Source: Symbiodinium natans
Taxonomy: Eukaryota > Sar > Dinophyceae > Suessiales > Symbiodiniaceae
Assembly (NCBI GenBank): GCA_905221605.1
Contig: CAJNDS010000307.1
Location: 128,501-169,203 of the forward strand
Direction: 5' to 3'
DNA length: 40,703 nucleotides
Shown here: positions 1 to 10,035 of the stretch, piece after piece
How positions within the stretch are numbered: the first letter of the stretch is position 1
Layout: every line of letters starts with the position of its first letter
The notes under the pieces: model-generated
The model's input: the letters and a program-made list of their open reading frames with translations, nothing else
Database searches by the model: none
Told to the model about the DNA's origin: nothing
Translations under genes and position numbers: made by a program

Positions 1-683
1 CTTTTTCAAGGGCGAGAACAGCTGAGTGCATTTAGGCACGCGCGAAAAACGCAGTTGCGCATTTCGCCTCTTCTGTACGCAGCTTGTCTTTACGACAAAA
101 GATCAGCTCTTAATTCAATTGTATTGTGGTTGTGGAAGGAGCTAGCTGCGCAAATGCATTTCCCCCACTTTGAAAAATGCACCTGAGCATGTTCTTCCTG
201 ATTCTGGGTCTGTTTTGGTACTCCTGCAAAATGTCGAACATTGTTCTAAACAAGTTTTTCAATTACTATAGCTACTTTTATGCACAGAAAACACATCAGA
301 AGAATCGAATACGTTATGAGTCAGCAGAAACCAAAACTAAACATGATAGGAAGCAACGAAAAATGCATTTGGAATGCCCTAGAAATGCATGTCGGGTAGA
401 TGTTGGTCGTAAAACACCAATCTATTCTTTTGTTTTGTTTTCGTTTGTTTTTCCTGAAATGAAGCAAGGATAACCGAATAGACATGGATGACCAGACGCT
501 GCCGAATGCAGCCTGAAAAACGCATTTGGTCTTGCTTTCCACATTTGCAACGCCGCGTGCTCTTTCTGCACTTTTTCAAAGCGAACACAGCTAAATGCAT
601 TTGGGCACAGGCGCAAAATGTATTCGAACTTTGGTTTCTTCCGTACGGGGCCTCTGTCTTTAACACAAAGTCAGCTATCAAGT
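1..683. repeat. Diverged direct repeat pair (about 1-112 and 571-683)
   Basis: Two stretches of about 110 bp align with many substitutions. Each begins with CTTTTTCAA, runs through an AGCT..ATGCATTT..GGCAC block, and ends with CTTCYGTACG, a TGTCTTTA block and TCAGCT. AATGCATTT-like words also recur between them (about 153, 362 and 593). No long ORF with recognisable protein features covers the interval. It is probably old repetitive DNA of unknown class. Confidence 0.5.
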
Positions 684-3036
684 GACAAACGCGGCAAATT
701 TCATTCCTTGTAGCGTGCTAACGGGAAATAAAGCACGTGTCAGCCTTCGGCAAACCCCCTGAAAGTGATGAGAAATCACACTCTTTATTGCGCAGACATG
801 TTACAATAGTGGGCCCCCCCCCCCCCTTGCAAGTACAGTTACAAATCCGTTACAACGTCCTTAAGGTCAGTTACACGTCTGCTAAGTAAGCCCTAAACAT
901 ACAAGTCTGGATAAGCAAGATACAGAGTTTTATATAAAAGAAGATAGGAAAAGATAGCAGACATAGCCAAACTATCTTGTTTGGTCCTGCCTTTTTTTTT
1001 GTTGGGGGGGAGCCGCTCGACGCATTTCTCTCGGCCGCTGCCATGTTCGAAATGCGTATATAGGATGAATATAGGGTTTTTACTTTGCAAGCGCGTCCTT
1101 GCTTTTTGAATTGTAGCAATCCATGCCGACATGTAGCTTTTTGATGCAGCTTCCTGGTTTAAGTTTTCCTTAGCTGGTTTGCCGATGTACTACCCTAAAT
1201 CCTAAATACCCTGAACCTTGAAGACGCTAGTGTTTTTGGTGAGGGCGAAAACTCGCTTGCAGTGTGTTTCGCTAGCTCAGCGGGGAAACTCGCTTAGACC
1301 CCAAACCCGAAAACCCAGGGAACCCTAAACTTGGAGATGCTCTTTTTTTATTGAGGAGGCGTGCGGGCAGCTGTGTGGCCACAGACATGATGTGGCGCCA
1401 AAAAACGTGTGGATACGTATGTGTCCGCGCACTTTCGATCCCAAAACCATGTGGGCGCATGTGTGACCGCGTGTTTATCCCAGCAAAGACATGTGGACGC
1501 GTGTGTGTCCGCTTGTGTCCGCTTGTGTGTCCGCTGGTGTCTTGAGGCGTGGGCGCGCAGGTATCCGCAGCTTCCTCCAGAAAACAATAGTGGGCGCACA
1601 TGTGTCCGCAGCTTCCGCCAGAAAAACAATAGTGGGCGTACATGTGTCCGCAAGCATACCTGTTTAACGTACCTGTGCGCAGAAGGGTCCGTCATGCGTT
1701 GTTTGAAACCATTTCTAAAGAAACTCGCTGGGTGCATGCCTGTAGCGAGGAAACTCGCCGAAGGTATACCTGTAGCCGGGAAGCTCGCCTGCCTAAGACC
1801 CTCAGACTTGCATCCTTGTGCTTCTGTCTCTTTAGTTGAACTGAGAGGTGCCGGGAATGTTCTGAACTGTTGGGGCTTTGTATCGCCCAGCTCGTGCCCC
1901 TCAAAGTTCGTGTTGTCTCATCGTGGTTGCGCAACCATGAATTGTCCGAACTTGCAGGAACACTTAAACTCAAATCTAATACCAACAAACCCTTCGAAAT
2001 ATAATATTAACTCGCTCCAAACTCCTAAGTGCGCCTTGGGGGGCTAATGTCAGCTCCTTGCCAAAATCTAAAAATGTCATAGTGCAAAAAGATAGAAAAA
2101 GATACGGAACTTGCAAGTCTACTTGCTAAGTTGCCTATGCCGGACTCACGCTCAGTACTTGTAAGTCTGCTATGTCCATATGCAACTCACGCTAACTATC
2201 GCTAGCTACTTGTAAGTGGGGGGCCCTCTCTCGTAGTGCGTGCCGTGTGCTGCGAATCACACACGCGTATCTTTTTTTCGGCAGCACACATGGATCTCAT
2301 TCTGCTTGCACAGGCACGTGAGTGCGCTCAAACTGCCTGGCGCTGTTTTCCTTCCTCGGTGGACTCCCCGAACACTACTTTTCAATTGCCCAGGTGCAAA
2401 AAGTCACAATAGTTTGGCGCGCGCACGTCCCTTACCTTTCCGCGAAGCCGTGCACAAAATCTAGTCACCGACCTTCTCCCTTACCAGATTGCAAGCCCCA
2501 AGCGCACCCGCAGTTGGGGAAATATGTTGTAACTGATGACTGTTGCACCATGACGACAGCTTTGGCTGCAAAGTCGGACTACGCTGGGTTTCAAAATCAG
2601 AGCACGCACGAGCAGCAGAGAAACAGCACGGAGATGTGAAAAAGGATTGGGAGGGGGGTCGGAAAACGTTCAAAAAAAAACAGGTGCGACAACATTGTTG
2701 CGTTCTCTGTGCCGCGTATTGCGTACGGCGCGACACACGGGAAGGTTCGTGCACGAATGATGTTAAGGCACACATGGGTGTCTCGCCGTTCGCATGGATC
2801 TGTCCTCGCGCTAAACAGCCGCGTCGTACACGACCACATAGACATCAGGTGTTGGCAAGGCATATTGTTATGGCAAGAAATCGGTTGCAAAAGCAAGATA
2901 CAACTCCCCCGTAGGGGGACGTTTTCTTATCCACCAAAAGTGATTTGTTGGAAATTTGCTCTGCAAATTTTCTCACGCCTTTTTGTTTTGCTCGACAGTG
3001 GTTCATGTGCTCATGCTGGATGTCTTTGTTTGAGTT
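684..3036. other. Region without a recognisable gene
   Basis: I see no protein I can name here on either strand. The stretch holds a run of C near 816-828, repeated GTTACA words around 800-880, a degenerate CCCTAAA-like stretch near 1192-1217, tandem repeats at 1381-1790 and repeated ACTTGTAAGT-type words at 2110-2220. The longest plus-strand ORF (1409-2047) crosses the tandem repeats and is probably a by-product of them. Confidence 0.6.
1381..1790. repeat. Short tandem repeats (GTGTCCGC-type and a 40-bp unit)
   Basis: GTGTCCGC-like words recur many times between 1411 and 1650. A unit of about 41 bp (CAGCTTCC..CCAGAAAA..CAATAGTGGGCG..CATGTGTCCG) is present twice in tandem at about 1568-1607 and 1608-1650. 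Further on, an AAACTCGC...CCTGTAGC motif recurs at about 1720-1790. This is low-complexity DNA with no indicated function. Confidence 0.6.
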
Positions 3037-3660
3037 TTGGCTTGGCATCAGCTGTGGGGGGAATCTTTGGCCTTGAGTCCTCAACGGGCCCGTACATCGA
3101 ACAGGCTCCTCTCTCAAACCTTCTTCCTCCTTAGGAGGTGTGCACGCCACCCGCGGGGTGGTAGATGGGCACTGCCGTCCCCGAAGACCAGGCAGACGAA
3201 TCTGAGCGGGGCCCACGAGTGCCGCGAGCTGCTGCCTCCCTGGATTCCCTTGACGTATAGTTCACCTTTGGTCGCCATGCTGTTGCCTCCTGTGGCCCGT
3301 GCGTTGCCACTTGCTTCCTGGGTGTGCTTCTGTTTTTCCTTCGCCGCTCCCACAGACTGGGGGGATGGGTGGGAGCGGCCTTCACCTGCAGTGCACATGT
3401 CCACTTTGGATCGCATGCTTGGAGAAGCTCGCAGTGTTGTTAGTGGTTCTTCTTTGACGTTGCCTTGGGAGACGGGGATTTTCAGGGAAATTTTAGGACC
3501 TCCTTCTTTTGCAGGTGATGTTGTCCCCTCGATTCCTAAACCCAGCCTTCTCCCCTTGCCTTCAGATGCCGACAACCTTGAGCAGGCGCAACAACAAGCT
3601 GCAAAGGTCACTACGACGCTGCAGCCTTGCCAGGTTTTCTATTGCGGCTTTGCATCGTCG
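3037..3660 (+). CDS. Unidentified ORF, possibly an inverted retroelement fragment
   Basis: An ORF on the plus strand opens at 3037 and runs to 3924. Past about 3660 it lies antisense to element 3 gag and is unlikely to be coding there. The middle part (LPWETGIFREILG, then a proline-rich stretch and a glutamine-rich helix EQAQQQAAK) has the look of real protein. It reminds me weakly of the start of retroelement polyproteins, but I cannot name a family. It faces away from the elements to its right, so it would be a fragment of another element. It may equally be spurious. Confidence 0.25.
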
Positions 3661-3793
3661 TTAACCCGTTCGGTGGTTACTCCTTCCCCTTCCCAGACAT
3701 TCAGCCTCTTGGCCCAACGATTCGAGCAGGCTTCCGACGTGGGCGGGAGCTGCGGGTCCGGCGTGTTGGGCAGTGGTGGTCCAGTTGTCGGGG

Positions 3794-3834
3794 ACGGTCC
3801 GGGCCCGCCACTGGGGGTGCAAGGCCCGGACCGT
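3794..3834 (-). promoter_or_regulatory. GC-rich stem-loop directly after the gag UGA of element 3
   Basis: A perfect 12-bp inverted repeat (ACGGTCCGGGCC at 3794-3805, its complement at 3823-3834) encloses a 17-nt loop. In the sense (minus) strand it begins one nucleotide after the gag UGA at 3838-3836. The placement suggests an RNA structure affecting termination, such as a readthrough stimulator. No such perfect stem is visible just after the UGA in elements 1 and 2. Confidence 0.55.
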
Positions 3835-3835
3835 T

Positions 3836-5059
3836 TCAGGTCCTGGGCTTGCCGTGCTCATTGGCGGGGTGTTTTTGGGCACACCCTCGAACTGCACACA
3901 CGTGGGCGAACTTGCACTCCTTGAGTTGGCATTGGCCGTTTTGATAGCGGCGGCAAATGGGCTGTCCCTTATGCACTGCAACCCAATTCGACGGAAGATT
4001 TGTAATCTTCCCTTTTCCCTTCCCCTTCTTAGGCGGTCTCTCTGCTCCCTTGTCTGCCTTGGGAGGAGGGGGGGGCGTGTTGGGCGATTTGCGCTTGTTG
4101 GGACTGTCGGCGTTCTTGCCTAGGCCCTTGGGCTGACCTTTGTCGGGCTGCATCTTTGGGCGTAGTTGCAGTAGGCTGGAGAGATCATTCCTGATGGAGG
4201 TGATCTCATGCAGGGCATCATCTAGGCTCCATGATTGGGCAACTAGTTCCGACAGCGAGGCCCAGATTTTTCTGTCGGCAGAGATGAGCTCGGCAGTCGT
4301 GGGCGTTCTTAGGCCTAGCTGTGCATCTGGTTGGTGTAGGCAGAGCTCCTTGACCTTTTTGTCCAGGGCCTTAAGGTTGTGCAGGTGTGCGGCTCCACAG
4401 AGGGTCCAGGCGTTGCGGAAGACAGTTTGGATCCTGTCTAACCAGGCCGCCGCTAGGCGCATATGCTCTACGGGCACTTCCGGGGTCTCATCAAAGAAGG
4501 CAGAGGCAATGATTTGGGCTTCTGTGCGTAGGGGCTTGGCAGTCTTGGCTTCCATGTGCTCCTGGTATTGGCGGGCGGATAGGCGAAATTGCCAAGGGAT
4601 CCAAACGGATCTTTTCCCCAGGTTTTAGGCTGTGGTGCACAAGGCTGAGTAGGCGGATACTGGGCATACTGCCACCATATCCTGGACTATGTCTTGGGTT
4701 AGGCGCGGTGGCAGGTGCTCCATCCATTGTGAAGGCTGCGAAGGCATAATGGGCGTAGGCAATTGGGCTGTGCTTGGCGTAGGCACTTGGGCGTCTGCAC
4801 GCTGGACCAGCTTGTGGCAGTTGTCCAGGGCGCGTCGTAGGCGGGCGATCTCCACGGAGGAGTCTAGGCCTCCGGGGCCGAGTTCATGTGTGACTGCTTC
4901 AGGCAGGGCCTGTATGAAGGGATTCAGGGCTTCCACACATGGGAAGGCCCAAGCGAAGTCCGACATGGACTGGTACCCGCCATCCGAGATGGCGCTGCAC
5001 AGCGAGGCGTGTACCCGACACTCCTTGAGCAGGTCTCGGAAGGCATCTGGGCAGTCCAT
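3836..5059 (-). pseudogene. Gag-like protein of element 3, with an in-frame stop
   Basis: This reads as one frame of 407 codons from an ATG at 5059, broken by a TAA at 4627-4625. The chosen start matches gag 1 (MVDSEPVF) and gag 2 (MAAYSESTPVF), which begin just before the same N-terminal domain. The last about 40 residues form a zinc knuckle (CRRYQNGQCQLKECKFAH, then C..C....H), preceded by a Lys/Gly/Pro-rich linker typical of nucleic-acid binding. The role would be the structural or RNA-binding protein of the element. The internal TAA lies in a GCCTAA word, consistent with a C-to-T change of CAA. The natural end is UGA, as in the other two elements. Confidence 0.75.
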
Positions 5060-5214
5060 GGCGCGGAAAAAGAGGAGTGGGGGTCCACGGTGTTCTCGAG
5101 AGAATCTCAACGGCTGCGGTGTAGGCGAGTATTTGGGCAGGCAGGCAGGGGTTGTTTGTGGGGGGGGCAGGATAGGCTCGGCTCAACATGAATGCACTGC
5201 GGGCCGTTCTTGTT

Positions 5215-6986
5215 TTACTCTGAAGGCAGGCTCTGGAAGGCGTCCAGGGCAAGGCGGCAGGCTTTGTGGCGGCACATCCGAGCTGGGTCAGGCTCAGGCA
5301 TTATGACCCCGGCGTCCCCCATGACTATCCACAGGCAGTGCGCCAGTGAGTGTCCGAGATCGGATGGGCCAGATGTACCGCCCCCCAGTGGCCATTGGCG
5401 ACGATTGCCGTGGCAGGGTCCAGAAGGGCTTTGGGGTGGCGTGGCTGCGGGGCTTTGTGTGGGCTGTCTTCCTCACTGGAGGAGTATGAGTCCCCATCCA
5501 GCGTGGACTCGTCGGAGGCATCTTCTGAGGCTGATTGTTCCCCACCAGACCTTGAGGGCGAGGGTGAAGATGGCGGCGTGAGTCTCAAACTCACGTGCGT
5601 ACATGAATCTGGGAATGATGGGGAGCATGTGGCTGATTGGCATGGATTTAGGCACAGGGCGGCGGCACCTGGAAGCTGGGCTCGATGGTGAAGGCTTGTC
5701 CCCCGCGGGCTATCGGGCGTGTGGGCCTCCAGCCTGTGGAAACCTTGCGTGCTACCGAGGCTTGTACCCATAGGCTGTCAATGGTGTCATCTCTCCCGTA
5801 TAGTTCCGAGCTGGCCTTGTGGTGGCCCGCCTTCCGGTGGGTCGGCAGGCAACCTGAGTTGCTTGGCTGGGCTAAGGAGCCCCACTTTGAGGCCGTGTAA
5901 GGTGAAGTTGAGTGCTTCCTGGGCGTCGAGGGCGCTTGGCAAGGCTGCTTTGCGAAGCTGCAGCGCAGAGCGCAGTGCTGGCAGGGCCTGAGTGTAGGAC
6001 ATGGGCGATTGGAATGCAACCCCGGCTTGGGATGGGTTGGACCAATTTGGCAGAATGGGCAGCATGAAATCTGGTTCGGAAGATGAACGCCAGAAACGTT
6101 CCGTTGCGAGCCAAGAGGCGTGTAGGCGTGTGAGGTAGGCTAGGCACCACGAGGTTGATGGCCCTCTTCCTGATACGCCGGTCAGGGTCACCGCGAAAGG
6201 TTGACCTGACCTAGAGGTCTTGGTCGTCCAGCAAATTCTCCGGAGGGCTTGCATTGTCAGGCTGAGGCTGCTTATGGACAAGTAGGCCTCGAGGCTGGAG
6301 GCAGCGTAGGCTGATATGGCTCGGACCCGAAGTCTTTCAGGAGTGAGAGATTGGGTCGTCTCAGTCCAGAGGGAGCTGGTGTCCCCTAGCTTGTCCAAGA
6401 GGAGCAGCCAAACCCGGTTGCACTCCAGTTTGCGGGCATCTTCTTTGGCAAGCATCGTTTGAAGGCGAGGTGGCCCCGAACGTTGTTGGCGAACGACTGG
6501 CTCTTGGCGCTTCGAGGATGCTTCGGGCTCTGGAGTAGGGGAGCTGGCGGGATTAGGGGTCGCCGGTGGCTGTACCGGTAGGGGCTTAGGCTTATTCATG
6601 TAGGCACTGGCGGGAGCGGGCTTAGGGGTGGGTTTGGGCAGCGGAGCCGTGGCATGCCAGCATGTCTGAAATTTCTTAGGACATGGGGCCTCCAAGCGTG
6701 AAGACAGTGTGTTTCGGACAGGGCGGAGATCGATCGCGATTCCCGGCAGGGAGGCAGGGGAGGGCGGGTTAGGCCTTAAATCCTCATTGTTAGGTAGTCT
6801 GGGCTTTTTTCGACTAGGAGTGGGGCTCCAGTCGACACGCGGTTTGTGGCCCGGAAACATATTCCTGGCGGCTTGAGTGAAATGGCTGCAGAGAGGGGGG
6901 CTCACATTATGCTGATGATGGGCGCTCCTTGCATGTGGAAGCGTCGATGAAAGTGGCAACCCCGTGCAAAAGGCTGAACTAGGCAC
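5215..6986 (-). pseudogene. Tyrosine recombinase of element 3, frameshifted
   Basis: The first frame (6986 to about 5840) has a Pro-rich N-terminus, a helical core-binding region and then FTLHGLKVGLLS, the HxxK box. At about 5840 the reading passes to another frame, which carries KAGHHKASSELYGRDD, that is the GHH motif and the probable nucleophilic Tyr, followed by GWRPTRPIARGG. A third frame holds a Ser/Asp/Glu-rich acidic tail (about 5570-5450), and a Cys-containing end reaches a stop at 5217-5215. The family is the DIRS-type YR that joins a circular DNA copy to the target. At least two indels make it a pseudogene unless the assembly is wrong. The exact start is uncertain. Confidence 0.7.
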
Positions 6987-7295
6987 GTGCAGAGAACCCG
7001 GCAGGAGGCTTTTCTCGGTGTGTGAAGAGACAGGGCTCCGGCTGCATCTTGATGGGCTCGATGGTGGGCACCTGCATCAGGTAGGCATGCAAGCTAAACA
7101 AGGCAGTCAAACCGCATGTGTTAACATGGTCGTGCAATGGGCATACCCTCCTTTTTTCCTGTTCGGGCCGGCGGCGGATGCAAAATAGGGCCCAATTCTT
7201 GGGCCGAGGATGGGCTAGGGCTGCCGGGCTTGGGCAGGCTAGGCGGCAAGGCATAGGCGATGCCATTAGGGAAATGCTTGCGTGCTGTATAGGCT

Positions 7296-7495
7296 TTAGG
7301 GCGCATAGGCATGGAACCAGCCCCATGGGTCTTCATGGGCTCTGCGAAACTCCACGCAGCGGCTGCACAGGTGATCCAAATGCTCACTGTCGGTGTCCGA
7401 CATTATCTGTGCACACACGAGGCCAAAGGGGCAGTGTGGGCGTGTTGAACATGGGCGCATGCATCGTAGGCGGTCTCGATGGTCCACGTAGAAGA
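7296..7495 (-). pseudogene. Fragment of a Cys-rich ORF cut by element 1
   Basis: The minus-strand frame reads VFYVDHRDRLRCMRPC and then further Cys residues in CPFGLVC and HLCSRCVEF, a possible zinc-binding protein. Upstream it runs straight into the B2 repeat of element 1 at 7496, so its 5' part is missing from this side. It sits upstream of the element 3 recombinase and could be a 5' ORF of that element. I do not recognise the family. Confidence 0.35.
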
Positions 7496-7738
7496 CCTTA
7501 TTCCCTCTCACCGATACAATCCCAAACACAACTGTCAGAATATTTCTTCACCATCATGAATACATATCTTCAAAATTCATAACATGCATCACGCTCACTC
7601 CTCCCACTTTTTCACACGCACAAACGGGGGACGGTACGAAGCCCTGCAGATGCACGACCCAGGTCCCTCCTCCGTTGAGGAGTACACCCACGTCGGTTCC
7701 AAGTGTGTGCCCTCGCACACCTTCACAGCATCACTTCC
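7496..7738 (-). repeat. B2 repeat of element 1
   Basis: This 243-bp stretch is repeated without visible change at 8162-8404 (B1). It forms the outer 3' end of the element. It contains a small hairpin CTCCTC-CGTT-GAGGAG. The word CCTTATTCCC at its outer edge also occurs at the A2/B1 border, which suggests CCTT or part of it was the recombination core. Confidence 0.9.
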
Positions 7739-7760
7739 AGGGGGTGGGTTGGGCGGGACG

Positions 7761-7983
7761 AAATTTCTGATGCCACAGCTTTCTGTGGCCTTTGAGCACT
7801 GACATGGTGCATGCGTTCACACAACACATGATTCAGTGCATCCCAAAAAACACTCGTGCCCCTTCCCACAAATGAAAATATAGTGTAATACTTCATGCAA
7901 ACACTGGAGCTCACACACAGGGACTTTTTGCACGGGGGACTTCAGGAATCACTTTCGGACCCCCCTCCCTCCACCATGCAAAC
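7761..7983 (-). repeat. A2 repeat of element 1
   Basis: These 223 bp match A1 (16714-16936) with one substitution (C at about 7852 against T). The repeat contains a perfect 7-bp hairpin GCCACAG-CTTT-CTGTGGC. A further 178 bp lie between it and B1 and probably belong to the full-length A, because they are bounded by the circle-type junction. Part of that stretch (8012-8049) duplicates the GGGACTTCAGGAATCACTTTCGGACCC segment of A2. Confidence 0.9.
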
Positions 7984-8161
7984 CCAATGTCGTTCATGGC
8001 CCAAAAGCTCGAGGGACTTCAGGAATCACTTTCGGACCCCTCCCTCCACAAACCCCAAAGCACCAATGATTGACACGTAAAACAGTTTTGTTCTGGGACG
8101 ATGTGCTCTCACATCTGTTGCATCGCCTTTTGGGAATAAAGAATTATCAAGAAGAAGCATT

Positions 8162-8404
8162 CCTTATTCCCTCTCACCGATACAATCCCAAACACAACTG
8201 TCAGAATATTTCTTCACCATCATGAATACATATCTTCAAAATTCATAACATGCATCACGCTCACTCCTCCCACTTTTTCACACGCACAAACGGGGGACGG
8301 TACGAAGCCCTGCAGATGCACGACCCAGGTCCCTCCTCCGTTGAGGAGTACACCCACGTCGGTTCCAAGTGTGTGCCCTCGCACACCTTCACAGCATCAC
8401 TTCC
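8162..8404 (-). repeat. B1 repeat of element 1
   Basis: This is the inner copy of the 243-bp B repeat. It follows the coding part and about 500 bp of apparent 3' non-coding sequence. Identity to B2 indicates recent insertion or gene conversion. Confidence 0.9.
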
Positions 8405-8910
8405 TCACCACCCCCGTTTGCCTCTCAAGTGATGCTTTCATACACTGGTGCAACTTGGCGAAACATGGACTGGTATCTGGTGAAGCACAAGCGGGATGCG
8501 TCATCTTTTTTTTTTCATTCATTCGCATCAACTGTGGCAGTTGTCATGCGGGCGAGTGTGAGCTAGTCACCCCTCTCTGCTGGAGGGTTCGCCGGTGTGA
8601 GGCAGATAAAAACCCTGCTGTGCCCCGTGGAGCCCGACAGCAAAGTTGTACAATCCTAGAAAGATAAACACTGCCTTTGGCAGCCGCAAAGCTGTGCTCC
8701 TCAGAGCCCGACAGCTGAGGTGTCACAGCTGGGAACTAACAAGTGAAGCTAACAAGCAAATAAAAACTGTACAGGAGACATCATGAGGGCCAGCTAGTCT
8801 ACAGCCTATGTCTACTCCTTGTCAGAGTGTCGACTCACAAGGCGAGGAGACCTCAGGCCTTGTTGGACTGAGTGTAGAGAGTTAGCCTCTCATGTTTGAG
8901 AGCTTGAGAA
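8405..8910 (-). other. 3' non-coding part of element 1
   Basis: Nothing coding is recognisable between the end of RNase H and B1. GAGCCCGACAGC occurs twice (about 8631 and 8706) and there is a T-run near 8507-8516. Confidence 0.5.
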
Positions 8911-9935
8911 TCATGAGTGTCCTGCATCTGCTATGTTGCTCTTTGATGGAACGCGCGAGTACCAGGATATTGCATTAGACTTGACATCTGCCAAAGCCAC
9001 ATCCATCAGGATGGAAGTTGCATTGATCACAGGTGTGAAGGATCTGATCAAGCTAGCTCTCGCGGCTTCATTGTCCACGAAGAAGAAACAGAGCCGACCT
9101 TCGAGCACATGTGCCCAGGTCGCCTTGGCAACTGCCACAGGTAGCAACTCAGCGAAAAAGATCAACTGCTTTAAGCCCTTAGACCTCCACCGCTTCACTA
9201 GCCACTCTGGTACAAAATCACCAAAGAACTCTTGTCTCCCTGTAAGTGGGTCAAAGAGCACGGCTCCATGTGTCACAATTTGATCTTCATGGGCACCATC
9301 AGAAAAGATGAGCACGGGCGGTTCATGAGCCCAACACGACAGCCGTCGCGGGCCCGATGCTCGCAAGGTATCCAACGCCAAGCGCGCTGCATCCAGTATG
9401 GCTTCCCGGGCCACCGCAACATCACCGGATCTTTGGGCCTGGCTGATGAGTTGGGTGCATATTTGCGCACACCTTCCGTACACATGGTTGGTAGCGAACA
9501 ACATGCGCCCTTTGAACGATGCCAGCTCACTGTGACCACAGGCCCCACTCGCAAGGTTTTGCAACGCACTCGTGAGCTCTTCAATCCTTCCAGCCTTGTT
9601 GCACACCTCTACGATGCCCTCACAAGCTCTATCGAACCTGACAGTCACCCCTAGGATGTCGAAAGACTTCGCGAAGTCCTTGAGCTTATCGCCTCGGGCT
9701 ACCTCCCATCCAAGGAGCTCCAGCAACGCCTCAGCCGTCTGCGAAGCCGACTCGATCAGCGGGGAAAGTTCCATTTGGCAGTAGTCATCGTAATAATTGG
9801 TGCTCACCAACCAAAACAGTCGGGCCATCACCATTTTGAGCACCCGCGCCGCCCTGTTAAAGCTGGTGACCGACCCCGTCCCGCCAAACGGTAGCGCTAC
9901 CCGTTGGAAGCCTCGAACTCGATGCCCAGGCTGCC
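8911..9935 (-). pseudogene. RT palm and RNase H remnant of element 1 pol
   Basis: The frame is that of the upstream pol ORF. It contains VALPFGGTGSVTSFNR (RT motif B), NYYDDY (motif C, catalytic YxDD) and FDILGVTV (motif E). RNase H follows with its four expected acids: FSDGAHED, FFAELLPV, FFVDNEAA and NIAD. RT motif A and the fingers are absent: compared with element 2, about 200 residues between the RT N-extension and motif B are gone. The protein stops right after the last RNase H Asp (ADAGHS), where element 2 reads ADPPSRG. It is therefore a disrupted RT. Confidence 0.8.
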
Positions 9936-10035
9936 GCCCCGCAGCGTCAAGAAGTCGCCCCCGTTGGCTCTGACGTCGTTGACCAGCAGGGGGTCTGCGG
10001 GCGGTGCCCCTGCCAGAGCATAGCGGGCATCCGAT

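Larger units (their letters stand above)
3661..7495 (-). mobile_element. Element 3: decayed tyrosine-recombinase retrotransposon
   Basis: On the minus strand this region has a recombinase remnant (6986-5215) followed by a gag-like gene (5059-3836), the same order as in elements 1 and 2. The gag has the same length and CCCH zinc knuckle. The recombinase keeps its HxxK, GHH and Tyr motifs but in two frames. No recognisable RT follows on the low-coordinate side, and no terminal repeats were found, so the outer limits are approximate. The high-coordinate side is cut at 7495 by the B2 end of element 1. The region is strikingly rich in TAGGC on the plus strand. Confidence 0.7.

Noticed and set aside
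1409-2047. 212-codon plus-strand ORF
   Set aside because: It runs through tandem repeats, shows a repeated NNSGRTCVR unit caused by them, and has no other protein features.
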